Assembly (NCBI GenBank): GCA_904501735.1
Contig: CAJGBY010000010.1
Coordinates: 1-64,000 of the forward strand
DNA length: 64,000 nt
From: an uncultured Muribaculaceae bacterium
GTDB lineage: Bacteria > Bacteroidota > Bacteroidia > Bacteroidales > Muribaculaceae
Direction: 5' to 3'
Below the pieces are notes generated by a model. It saw only the letters and a list, made by a program, of their open reading frames with translations, searched no databases and was not told the DNA's origin. Below, in pieces: positions 35,869 through 44,408 of this stretch; position 1 is the first letter of the stretch; each line of letters begins with the position of its first letter. The position numbers were made by a program, and so were the translations under genes.

Positions 35869-36858
35869 ATGCGCGATAAGAAAGTTTCCATATTAGTTGC
35901 TGTTTACAACACCGAGCATTTTCTGCGCGACTGCCTCGATTCGCTTCTCTACCAATCGCATCGCGACATTCAGATTATATGCATCGATGACGCCTCTACC
36001 GATGGCTCACTCGCTATTCTCAACGAATATGCTGCACTCGACAATCGCATCATCGTATTACGCAACGAAGTGAATTTAGGACAATCTAAAGCGCGTAATC
36101 ATGGGCTTAAATATGCCACAGGTGACTATATATGTATGGTGGATTCCGATGACATGCTCGACCCCAATGCTATAGCACAATTGGTGAACACCTTTACTCA
36201 ACACCCTCTCACCGACTGTGTGCTTTTTAACCTCGTTTTGCAATATCCCGATGGCACTCTCACCCCCTATCACAATCGCACAAGTCAAACCATATTCTCT
36301 GGCGACGAAGCATTGTGCCTCAGTATCGATTGGAGCATTCATGGGGTATACGCCTTGCGTGCAGACATTCATAAAAGCATTCCTTACGACGAAAGTACTC
36401 GCTACACTGCCGACGACATCACAACTAAGCTTCACTACCATGCTTCTCGCGAAGTGCGCTTAAGCAATGCCTCATATTATTATCGCCAACACGACAATTC
36501 TATCTCAAACGCGATAACCATACGACGATTTGATGTCTTCGTTGCCGACTTTGCACTCAAAAAGCACCTCGAAAAGCTCAATTGCAAACGCCATATCATG
36601 CAACGACAAGAGCGCTACCGTTGGCACAATCTCATTAATTATTGGTACATTTTCTCAACCAACAAGCAACTTTTTACACCTCAAGAGCAACAAGAAATTG
36701 AGCAAAGTTTCGACTTCCACGCCTCAACATTAGACCACACTCTCTTACCTCTATCACTTAAGTTGCGCACACTATTTATCCCATTTCTTGGCATCAAAGG
36801 AATGAAATTCTGGGCTAAATATTACTGTTCATTCCGACAATTCATACTAAAAAAATAA
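35869..36858 (+). CDS. Family 2 glycosyltransferase
   Basis: This 329-residue GT-A fold enzyme opens with VSILVAVYNTEHFLRDCLDSLL, followed by the nucleotide-binding IDDASTDGSL, NLGQSKARNHGL and the DxD-type MVDSDDMLD near residue 90. No membrane segment is seen, so it is probably a cytoplasmic or peripheral enzyme adding sugar to a surface glycan. Donor and acceptor are unknown. It stands alone, not in a polysaccharide cluster. Confidence 0.88.
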   Translation: MRDKKVSILVAVYNTEHFLRDCLDSLLYQSHRDIQIICIDDASTDGSLAILNEYAALDNRIIVLRNEVNLGQSKARNHGLKYATGDYICMVDSDDMLDPNAIAQLVNTFTQHPLTDCVLFNLVLQYPDGTLTPYHNRTSQTIFSGDEALCLSIDWSIHGVYALRADIHKSIPYDESTRYTADDITTKLHYHASREVRLSNASYYYRQHDNSISNAITIRRFDVFVADFALKKHLEKLNCKRHIMQRQERYRWHNLINYWYIFSTNKQLFTPQEQQEIEQSFDFHASTLDHTLLPLSLKLRTLFIPFLGIKGMKFWAKYYCSFRQFILKK

Positions 36859-36894
36859 GTAATAACTTCGGTTTGAAACCAAGTTATTACTTAT
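36855..36894. terminator. Convergent hairpin between the glycosyltransferase and TonB-receptor genes
   Basis: A nearly perfect palindrome, ATAAGTAATAACTT with AAGTTATTACTTAT, with inner GGTTT/GAAACC pairing, overlaps the TAA stop of the glycosyltransferase. Its symmetry suits termination in both directions, though T-runs are weak. Confidence 0.6.
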
Positions 36895-36919
36895 ATAAAA
36901 ACAACATCTCTCTACGCGT

Positions 36920-39319
36920 TTAGAAATTCACCGATAGACGCACATTCAATTGACGACGAGTAAGATAATTAGGAACGGCATACTGCATTTCGTTCACATC
37001 TGTCACCCAATAGTAACTGCTCACATTGGAAATGTCGAAAAGATTGAAAACATCAAGTCCCAACCACACACTCTTGAAATTCTTCAAAAATCCCTTCGTG
37101 CGCTTATCATTTCCTCCCACCAACTGATATGACACGCCTGCATCTACACGCTTATAGGCAGGTGTGCGAAAATAAGATACATCACGAGTGGTGCGTGGCG
37201 AAGTAGTTGGCAATCCGTCAGAGAAAATAGCCTTAAGGCTGAATTTTGCTTTAGGGAATTTAGGAAAATAGTCGGTAAAGAAAAGCGCAAAGCTATAACG
37301 CTGATCGGTTGGGCGTGGCACCTTCACTCCTCGCAAATCTTCTTGCGTTTTCATGAGTGAAAAACTTATCCACGAATCGGTTCCTTCCACAAATTGTCCG
37401 AAGAACTTAAAGTCGACACCAGTTACAAAACCCTTCGAGGTATTTTCGCCCGAATACACAAGTTTCAAATTATCGATTTCATAAGGAATCACATTCGACA
37501 GATTCTTATAATAAGCCTCTGCAGTGAGTTTGAATGGTCGATTGTGTGCTCGGAAAGTATAATCACCTCCAAGAATGAAATGCAAGCTTCGTTGCGACTT
37601 AATATCTTTGTTCAACTCAATGAATGCATTGCCATATTCATCAAGTTTTTCCACACGATATTCCTTGTAGAATGGCGATTGATAATATAGCCCTGTAGCA
37701 AATCGTAACGCAAATCGTTCATTTCCTTTAGGCACAAATCCCACACTGGCACGAGGACTCACCAAGAATTCATTATTAAAATCCCAATACGACAAGCGCA
37801 CACCACCATTAATAGTGAAATATCCGAGTTCGGTTGCCAAGCGATATGTATCCTGTGCGAATGCTGAGATACGGTTTGAGCCAAAATCTTGCTTTGATGT
37901 AAGATTGTACACCATATGCACGCCATTACCATAGTGAGGCAATGAATATCCCGCCGAATCGCGTTGTTCCCACTCACTGGCACGCTCATACACATTCTCA
38001 TGATTGAACGACACACCATAAGCTATCTTGTTTTTCCCTAAAACCGTATTACCTCTCAAACCAAGAGAGAACACACTCATTTTCAATCGGTTTCTTGCAT
38101 GTTCGTGATACTTACCCACACCAAGTTCGCCTCCTATACCGCCTTCACCCGATGTACCTGCCTCGTCGAGCCAATATTCGCCATGAATGTCGTAACCCAC
38201 TATCTCATTGGTTAAATAACCCGAAGCAAGAAGCGATATATCGGTGTTTTTAGAATGCTTATAATTGAGCGTAAGTGCTCCAAAATAGGTTTCGAATTTA
38301 TCCTTTTCATGCCCATCGAAATATACTGTAAACTGCTTCGCATTGGTCGATGTACCAAAACTTGTGTTTCGATTTTGAGGCGTAAAACGATAATTATTTA
38401 TCGAGATATTACCCAGGAAAGATGCCTTCCATTTCGACCCCATCTTATAGGTAATATTAGTCTGATAATCAAAATATTGAGGATCATATTCTCCTTTTGT
38501 TTCAAGCGATCCAAGCAGCGAAGAATTTCTTTTATATCGGAAACCATGAAGTTGCGAGAATTTCTTACTACTCTGCCCTATTGCAAGACTTCCACCCTGA
38601 AGACTCGCCGACACAGCGCCTTCAAATGCCTCTGGTTCACGATAAGTAATATCCAAAGCCGATGACATCTTGTCTCCGTATGCTGCGCTAAATCCACCAG
38701 TAGAGAAACTTACAGATCCCACCATATCAGGATTGATAATACTCAATCCTTCTTGTTGTCCCGAACTGATGAGCTGTGGACGATATATCTCTATTCCATT
38801 GATATACACACTATTTTCGTCATACGAGCCACCACGCACCATATACTGCGAACTCATTTCGTTCTTTGAACTCACTCCGGCCATTGTAGAAAGTACTGCT
38901 TCCACACTACCTCCCGACGCATCAGGGGTGAGACGCATCGACTGCGCATCTATCGTTTGCATTTGGTCGGTTTGGCGGCGTATTTCCACCACTTCAAGTT
39001 CACCCAGTTCTTTCGACTTTTGATACAACTTGGCATTTAGCGTGATTTTACCCTTAGGCTTTATATACTGACGCACCACATTTGCATAACCAAGGCAACT
39101 CACCTCCACCACCAATGTGTCGCGTTGAGCCACTGTCAACGAATATTCACCTTTCAAGTTGGAATTTGTACCGAGCGCCGTACCTTGCACCCTTATCGTA
39201 GCAAATTCGATAGGTTCATCTTTGTCATCGGTGATTTTTCCCGATATTTGCACTTGTGAAAATGTAACACCCACTCCACAAATACACAAAATCAATGCTA
39301 ATATATACTGTTTCATCAA
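36920..39319 (-). CDS. TonB-dependent outer-membrane receptor with CarboxypepD_reg-like domain
   Basis: This is 799 residues. A signal peptide (1-21) is followed by a carboxypeptidase-regulatory-like domain (about 22-108, ISGKITDDKDEPIEFATIRVQG), a plug domain (VEAVLSTMAGVSS...YMVRGGSYDENSVYINGI) and a 22-strand-type barrel ending in the aromatic NVRLSVNF. No SusD partner is present, so it resembles non-Sus receptors for iron complexes, cobamides or peptides; the ligand is unknown. It is divergent from the tetR gene, which may control it. Confidence 0.9.
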   Translation of the reverse strand: MMKQYILALILCICGVGVTFSQVQISGKITDDKDEPIEFATIRVQGTALGTNSNLKGEYSLTVAQRDTLVVEVSCLGYANVVRQYIKPKGKITLNAKLYQKSKELGELEVVEIRRQTDQMQTIDAQSMRLTPDASGGSVEAVLSTMAGVSSKNEMSSQYMVRGGSYDENSVYINGIEIYRPQLISSGQQEGLSIINPDMVGSVSFSTGGFSAAYGDKMSSALDITYREPEAFEGAVSASLQGGSLAIGQSSKKFSQLHGFRYKRNSSLLGSLETKGEYDPQYFDYQTNITYKMGSKWKASFLGNISINNYRFTPQNRNTSFGTSTNAKQFTVYFDGHEKDKFETYFGALTLNYKHSKNTDISLLASGYLTNEIVGYDIHGEYWLDEAGTSGEGGIGGELGVGKYHEHARNRLKMSVFSLGLRGNTVLGKNKIAYGVSFNHENVYERASEWEQRDSAGYSLPHYGNGVHMVYNLTSKQDFGSNRISAFAQDTYRLATELGYFTINGGVRLSYWDFNNEFLVSPRASVGFVPKGNERFALRFATGLYYQSPFYKEYRVEKLDEYGNAFIELNKDIKSQRSLHFILGGDYTFRAHNRPFKLTAEAYYKNLSNVIPYEIDNLKLVYSGENTSKGFVTGVDFKFFGQFVEGTDSWISFSLMKTQEDLRGVKVPRPTDQRYSFALFFTDYFPKFPKAKFSLKAIFSDGLPTTSPRTTRDVSYFRTPAYKRVDAGVSYQLVGGNDKRTKGFLKNFKSVWLGLDVFNLFDISNVSSYYWVTDVNEMQYAVPNYLTRRQLNVRLSVNF

Positions 39320-39398
39320 TATTCTCTTTTATACTTTATATGTAACGAAAAACACCTTATTAAATTATATATCAATCCTAAAATCTGCGTCTTTTACT

Positions 39399-39406
39399 TA
39401 TTTTTG
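39399..39406 (+). promoter_or_regulatory. -7 box TATTTTTG of tetR-fabG
   Basis: This matches TAnnTTTG 73 bases before the tetR ATG, in the 160-base divergent region with the TonB receptor. An overlapping palindrome AAATTTGTT/ATTTTTGCGCAAAT-like core (TTTGCGCAAA, 39403-39412) could be an operator. Confidence 0.4.
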
Positions 39407-39479
39407 CGCAAATTTGTTGGCGACCTAAATATAATTTACTAATTTCGCACATTGAATATAAACGGGTGTTTAAACTACA

Positions 39480-40061
39480 ATGGTATTAAAAACAAGAGAC
39501 AAACTTATCGAGGTTGCGCGACAACTTTTTGCGCAAAAAGGAGAAGAAAACACAACAATGAACGACATTGCTGTGGCTTCTGAGAAGGGTCGTCGCACTG
39601 TCTACACCTATTTTAAAAACAAAAAAGAAATTCTTAATGCTGTGGTTAAAGCCGAAAGCGACAAAATCGTTGAAAAGCTTATCGACATTCCACGACAACC
39701 ACTTCCTCCTGAGCAAAAATTGATCAATTTCATTTTCATTCGATTTGAAATCATCAAGGAACTCGTTTACCGAAATGGCTCGTTACGCGCAGGATTCTTC
39801 CGCGACATACGAAAAGTGGATCGCGCTCGTCGTGCTACCATCAGCAAAGAGGCTACTATCCTAAAGCAAATCCTATCCGAAGGAGTCGAAAAAGGTGTAT
39901 TCCGTGTTCGACACATCGACGAAACTGCATCAGTTATGATTCTCGCTCTACAAGGCATGGATGTTGCTTATGTTCGCAATAGTTTTGCCGAACTTGGTAT
40001 CGAAAAATTAAAGTTGAGAGAATACATCAAAGACTTTATCCTACACGGAATTAAAGCCTAA
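39480..40061 (+). CDS. TetR/AcrR family transcriptional regulator
   Basis: This is 193 residues. The N-terminal DNA-binding domain is typical: RDKLIEVARQLFAQKGEENTTMNDIA then GRRTVYTYFKNKKEILNAVV (residues about 5-55). The C-terminal part is a helical ligand-binding domain with no recognisable ligand. It is 30 bases upstream of fabG and divergent from the TonB receptor gene, so either could be a target. Self-repression through the TTTGCGCAAA palindrome upstream is an inference. Confidence 0.9.
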   Translation: MVLKTRDKLIEVARQLFAQKGEENTTMNDIAVASEKGRRTVYTYFKNKKEILNAVVKAESDKIVEKLIDIPRQPLPPEQKLINFIFIRFEIIKELVYRNGSLRAGFFRDIRKVDRARRATISKEATILKQILSEGVEKGVFRVRHIDETASVMILALQGMDVAYVRNSFAELGIEKLKLREYIKDFILHGIKA

Positions 40062-40091
40062 ATTTAGAAACATTTTTAAAACAAATAATCT

Positions 40092-40838
40092 ATGAAATTA
40101 TTAGAAGGAAAAGTGGCACTTATCACAGGTGCAGCACGCGGTATCGGTAAGGCTATCGCACTAAAATTTGCTCAAGAAGGAGCCGACATCGCTTTCACTG
40201 ATTTGGTAATCGACGAAAACGGTAAGCAAACTGAAGAAGAAATTGCAGCTTTGGGTGTAAAAGCTAAAGGTTATGCTTCTAACGCAGCAAGCTTCGAAGA
40301 CACAGCTAACACTGTAAAAGAAATACACAAAGAATTCGGTCACATCGACATTCTTGTAAACAATGCTGGTATCACTAAGGACGGTCTTATGATGCGTATG
40401 AGCGAAGCTCAATGGGATGCTGTAATCGCAGTAAACCTTAAGTCAGCTTTCAACTACATCAACGCTCTTACTCCTATCATGATGCGTCAACGCAGTGGTT
40501 CTATCATCAATATGTCATCTGTTGTAGGTGTACACGGTAACGCTGGTCAGGCTAACTACGCTGCTTCTAAGGCTGGTCTTATCGCTCTTGCTAAGAGTAT
40601 TGCTCAAGAACTTGGTTCTCGTGGTATCCGTGCCAACGCTATCGCTCCAGGTTTCATCGAAACAGCTATGACAGCTGCTCTACCTGAAGATGTTCGCGCT
40701 GAATGGGCTAAGAAGATTCCTTTGCGCCGTGGTGGTACAGTAGAAGATATCGCTAATGTAGCTACATTCCTTGCTTCTGATATGTCTTCTTATGTATCAG
40801 GTCAAGTTATCAAAGTTGACGGTGGTATGAACATGTAA
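40092..40838 (+). CDS. fabG: 3-oxoacyl-ACP reductase
   Basis: This 248-residue short-chain dehydrogenase has the NADPH-binding TGAARGIGKAIA (13-24), NNAGITKDGLMMRM (FabG-type NAG), catalytic Ser in INMSSVVG, YAASKAGL (YxxxK) and the C-terminal YVSGQVIKVDGGMNM. It reduces 3-ketoacyl-ACP in fatty acid elongation. Codon use is strongly biased, indicating high expression. It follows tetR on the same strand with a terminator after it; fabD is elsewhere at 58316. Confidence 0.93.
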   Translation: MKLLEGKVALITGAARGIGKAIALKFAQEGADIAFTDLVIDENGKQTEEEIAALGVKAKGYASNAASFEDTANTVKEIHKEFGHIDILVNNAGITKDGLMMRMSEAQWDAVIAVNLKSAFNYINALTPIMMRQRSGSIINMSSVVGVHGNAGQANYAASKAGLIALAKSIAQELGSRGIRANAIAPGFIETAMTAALPEDVRAEWAKKIPLRRGGTVEDIANVATFLASDMSSYVSGQVIKVDGGMNM

Positions 40839-40858
40839 TATTTGCCAACAACATAAAT

Positions 40859-40890
40859 AAGAAAAGACTCCAAATTTGGAGTCTTTTCTT
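40859..40890. terminator. Bidirectional terminator between fabG and the DUF695 gene
   Basis: The perfect palindrome AAGAAAAGACTCCAAA with TTTGGAGTCTTTTCTT has T-rich flanks on both strands and separates converging genes. Confidence 0.85.
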
Positions 40891-40920
40891 ATTTATATCC
40901 GTTTTATAGCTTTCTTTTTT

Positions 40921-41370
40921 TCAATCACAATCTTCTATTTCGGTAGCTTCACGCATTTCTTGATATTCGTTCCACTCAGGGTCATTTTCCACATATAATG
41001 TAATTGGGAGCAAATCAAACTTTGCCAAGTCTTCATTCAACTTGCGTTCGAAAATCTTCACACTCATCACATAGAAAACCCATGTTCGTTCACCATTTCC
41101 AGTGTAAATACCTGTAAGAACAGCCACAGGATCTTTCATAAAATCGGCTTGCAATGCATCTTGCACCTCTTCCATAAGCGATGAAGTAGCCACATCGGGC
41201 ATTCCGTCCTTATCTTCTTCATATTTCCATGATATTTCTACACGAGTATTATATTTTCCTGTTGCTATAATCTCTTCCATATTGGCGCGACCTGTCACCA
41301 TTATCAACTTACCATTTTCGGCTTCGGCTGGACATGTCCACCACTCATCGCTAACTTTCAATTTTGCCAT
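40921..41370 (-). CDS. DUF695-like cytoplasmic protein
   Basis: This is 149 residues from the ATG at 41370 (MAKLKVSDEWWTCPAEAENG); a GTG three codons upstream is the alternative. It is acidic with no signal or membrane segment. The WWTCPAEAENGKLIMVTGRAN and RVEISWKY segments resemble DUF695, whose function is unknown. The end is strongly acidic (EYQEMREATEIEDCD). It is a single gene between a terminator and the divergent rmuC. Confidence 0.65.
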   Translation of the reverse strand: MAKLKVSDEWWTCPAEAENGKLIMVTGRANMEEIIATGKYNTRVEISWKYEEDKDGMPDVATSSLMEEVQDALQADFMKDPVAVLTGIYTGNGERTWVFYVMSVKIFERKLNEDLAKFDLLPITLYVENDPEWNEYQEMREATEIEDCD

Positions 41371-41468
41371 TTTTTTCACATTATATTAATAATAGCATAA
41401 AGTTAAAAATACTTTTTCACTTCAGCGTCAAAATAGGTCAAATTTTTCCTTTTACGCAACAATTTTCG

Positions 41469-41476
41469 TAACTTTA
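41469..41476 (+). promoter_or_regulatory. Imperfect -7 box TAACTTTA of rmuC
   Basis: TAACTTTAC lies 29 bases before the ATG. It shares the TTTAC ending with the boxes before thrA and the 43053 gene. Confidence 0.4.
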
Positions 41477-41505
41477 CCGACGAAAACAAACACAAAACAC
41501 ATACT

Positions 41506-42888
41506 ATGGCTACAACTATTATTCTTTCATGCATTATTTTCATTCTTGTTGTTATCACAATAGTTCTTTTCAGCGCACTACGCAAGAACAACGAGGAATT
41601 AAAAAACACACTCGCCGACAACACATCTAAAAGCATACGACTCGAAAATACCGAAGCTCAACTCGCACAAACTCGTTCAGCATTGCAAGAGCTAGCACCT
41701 CTTACCACCGAAAATGCAGCTATCAAAGAACAAATTCGCTTAACCAACGAGCAATTAGACGAAGCGCGCGCCACCATCAACTCACTTCTTCCTCTTAGCG
41801 CCGAAAATGCTACACTAAAGGAGCAAGTGCGCAGCATAAACGAAGAAAAAGTGCGCCTTCAACAAGAAGCCGAATCACACTTCAAAGTGCTCGCTAACGA
41901 GATTTTCGACGACAAGACTAAGCGTTTCAAAGAACTCAACGAAAACCGTCTTACTGAGATACTTACACCTCTTCGCGAACAAATTCACAAATTTGAAAAT
42001 GCATTGAATGATAATGTCAAAAACGACATCAAGGACCGAGAAGCATTGCGCGAACATCTACGCTCACTCATGGAGCTAAACCAAACCATCGGTAAAGAAG
42101 CTCAGGAACTCACACAAGCCCTCAAAGGTAATGCCAAAGTACAAGGCGATTGGGGCGAAACCATCTTGCGCACAATACTTGAAAATTGTGGATTGCAAGA
42201 AGGCGTTGAATTCACTATTCAGCAAACCAAAGACGAACTTGGCAACACACTAAAGGACGACGAAGGACACATTGTTCGTCCCGATGCTGTAGTAAAATTC
42301 CCTGGTAACAAGTCGCTTATCATCGACTCTAAGGTATCACTTTCCAACTATGTCGATTTCTGTTCAGCCACCACCGAAGATGAGCGCAACACATCACTAC
42401 AAAAGCACCTTCTATCGGTCAAGAACCACATCAAAGAGCTAAAAGACTCTAAATATCAAAAGGTTATCAAGAACTCGGCCGATTTCATCATGATGTTTAT
42501 CCCCAACGAAGCTGCCTATCTCACAGCTATGCAAGCCGATAACACATTATGGAAATATGCCTACGACAACCATGTGGTTATTATATCTCCTACTCACCTC
42601 ATTTCGGTACTCAAACTTGTCGACCAACTTTGGCAACACGACAAGCAGACCAAAAATGCAGTGAAAATAGCCGAAGAAACTGGCAAACTTTATAACAAAT
42701 TTGCAAACTTCTTAGACGACCTCATGACCGTCGATAAGGCTCTCACTTCGAGCCGAACAGCCTACGATAATGCGATGAACAAACTCAAGACAGGTAAGGG
42801 TAATATTCTCAGCCGCATAGAGAACATCAAGAACATGGGTATCAACACCACAAAATGCCTTCCTATTGAGTCAAAAGAGGAGGAATAA
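41506..42888 (+). CDS. rmuC: DNA recombination protein RmuC
   Basis: This is 460 residues. It has a single N-terminal membrane anchor (about 4-24), a long coiled coil (about 25-190) and the RmuC nuclease-like domain (about 195-430) with KVQGDWGETILRTILENCGLQ, VVKFPGNKSLIIDSKVSL and FIPNEAAYLTAM. The restriction-like fold and the D-x(n)-DSK core are characteristic. RmuC limits inversion at short inverted repeats and is thought to cut DNA structures. It is a single gene with its own weak promoter. Confidence 0.93.
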   Translation: MATTIILSCIIFILVVITIVLFSALRKNNEELKNTLADNTSKSIRLENTEAQLAQTRSALQELAPLTTENAAIKEQIRLTNEQLDEARATINSLLPLSAENATLKEQVRSINEEKVRLQQEAESHFKVLANEIFDDKTKRFKELNENRLTEILTPLREQIHKFENALNDNVKNDIKDREALREHLRSLMELNQTIGKEAQELTQALKGNAKVQGDWGETILRTILENCGLQEGVEFTIQQTKDELGNTLKDDEGHIVRPDAVVKFPGNKSLIIDSKVSLSNYVDFCSATTEDERNTSLQKHLLSVKNHIKELKDSKYQKVIKNSADFIMMFIPNEAAYLTAMQADNTLWKYAYDNHVVIISPTHLISVLKLVDQLWQHDKQTKNAVKIAEETGKLYNKFANFLDDLMTVDKALTSSRTAYDNAMNKLKTGKGNILSRIENIKNMGINTTKCLPIESKEEE

Positions 42889-42985
42889 TACCCTCAGAAT
42901 GCCAAAATTGACACAAAAAACGATTTTTTTAAGTTAAGATATTATAATTACCGCCGAATAGAATTAATATTCAACGATTTTTATC

Positions 42986-42993
42986 TATCTTTA
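42986..42993 (+). promoter_or_regulatory. Imperfect -7 box TATCTTTA of the 43053 unit
   Basis: TATCTTTAC lies 59 bases before the ATG at 43053, the third example in the window of a TTTAC-ending box. Confidence 0.35.
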
Positions 42994-43052
42994 CCGAGCA
43001 ATATTTTGTCCCATTAATTTATATCGGCAAAATATCAACAAATTTGACTATA

Positions 43053-43325
43053 ATGAAAGAAGAACTAAATAACAACGAGCTTGACAACAAGCCTATAAAC
43101 GAAGACAACAACACCAATAGCAATTCAGTAAAATCGACAAAGAAACCGATGAACTGGAATGCTTATTTTGGCATTTTCATGGTGCTCGTATATTTCGGCA
43201 TGGCCTATCTAACTCTTGGTACCAACTATTTCTTTTGGATTCAAGATTGGGCTCGCTACGGATTAGGTACTATTTTCATCGTTTACGGTCTTTGGAGAGG
43301 TTATCGCTATTATAAAGCTTTCTAA
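43053..43325 (+). CDS. Small membrane protein of the PstS-TPR cluster
   Basis: This is 90 residues from the ATG at 43053; a TTG three codons upstream is less likely. The first 30 residues are hydrophilic and Asn/Glu-rich (KEELNNNELDNKPINEDNN). Two membrane helices follow at about 36-55 and 64-82. I do not recognise a named family. Similar small proteins occur beside ExbB/ExbD-PstS-TPR genes in Bacteroidales, but no exb gene is visible here. It is 34 bases before the PstS-like gene. Confidence 0.6.
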   Translation: MKEELNNNELDNKPINEDNNTNSNSVKSTKKPMNWNAYFGIFMVLVYFGMAYLTLGTNYFFWIQDWARYGLGTIFIVYGLWRGYRYYKAF

Positions 43326-43359
43326 TTCGCTTTCATTTTTTTAAAGTTCACTTTGTATT

Positions 43360-44328
43360 ATGAATAGAAAATTATATATCGGCACACTTCTTATAGCTTT
43401 AGTCGCTTTATTTACAGCTTGTGGCAAGCAACCGAAGAACACTTTCTCTTCGGGCATCACCACTGTGATGTGCGACGAAAGTTTCGAGAACATTATTAGC
43501 CAAGAAATTGAAATGTTCGAATATCACTACCCTAAGGCTAACATTATGCCTTATTATGTTGACGAACAAACAGCTGTCGATTCTCTAATGGATCTAAAGA
43601 CTCAACTGATTATAATTTCTAACAAACTTTCTAAGGCTCACGAGGCTCAGCTAAAACTTAAGAATCGTCGTCTTTATCAACAACGATTGGCAGTTGATGC
43701 TATTGCACTCATCGTAAACAACAAAAACACCCTCGACGAATTGTCAATAAGCGAACTTCGCAACATCCTTTTGGGTGAAACTAAAAACTGGGACGAAATC
43801 GAGCCTTCTAAACTCAAGCAAATCCAAGTAGTATTCGACCACAAACACTCAAGCATCGTGAAATACATGGTCGATTCTATCACAGGAGGTAAGCCTTTCG
43901 CTGGCGAAGTATATGCACAACAAAGCACTCGCGATGTAATCGATAAGGTTTCTAAGAACAAGAACACTATCGGACTTATCGGTGTAAGTTGGATTACTCC
44001 TGATATGCGTGGTCGCAACAAGAGTGCAGCCGAGTACTATCAAGAACTACAAAAGAACGACACAACAACACTCGATTTCAACGACAACATCAAAGTGCTA
44101 AAAATAAGACGCGACGACTACCCTATCGCTTTCAAGCCTTATCAAGCCTACATATTTAGCGGTGAATATCCACTATATCGTAGCATTTATGTGGCTACAA
44201 CAGCGGCTCGTGGTAGTTTGCCTCATGGATTCCTAACATTCCTCACAGGATATGTGGGACAAAAAATTATCCAAAACACAGGGGTACTTCCTGCTGCTAT
44301 TCAACCAAGAATGGTGCAAGTTAACTAA
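43360..44328 (+). CDS. PstS-like substrate-binding lipoprotein
   Basis: This is 322 residues. The signal ends in the lipobox LFTAC (Cys near 21). The fold follows PBP-like phosphate-binding proteins (ITTVMCDESFENIISQEIEMF, LSISELRNILLGETKNWDEI, IGLIGVSWITPDMRG). No pstC, pstA or pstB lies nearby, so it is unlikely to serve a classic phosphate ABC transporter directly. In Bacteroidales such genes go with ExbBD/TonB-type energisers and the following TPR protein. The ligand is unknown. Confidence 0.78.
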   Translation: MNRKLYIGTLLIALVALFTACGKQPKNTFSSGITTVMCDESFENIISQEIEMFEYHYPKANIMPYYVDEQTAVDSLMDLKTQLIIISNKLSKAHEAQLKLKNRRLYQQRLAVDAIALIVNNKNTLDELSISELRNILLGETKNWDEIEPSKLKQIQVVFDHKHSSIVKYMVDSITGGKPFAGEVYAQQSTRDVIDKVSKNKNTIGLIGVSWITPDMRGRNKSAAEYYQELQKNDTTTLDFNDNIKVLKIRRDDYPIAFKPYQAYIFSGEYPLYRSIYVATTAARGSLPHGFLTFLTGYVGQKIIQNTGVLPAAIQPRMVQVN

Positions 44329-44408
44329 CCTCTTTTTTGAGAAACAATAACGAGAATAAACAGAAATAATAACTAACAATAACTGAAACAAAAAAAAATC
44401 ATTTAACA

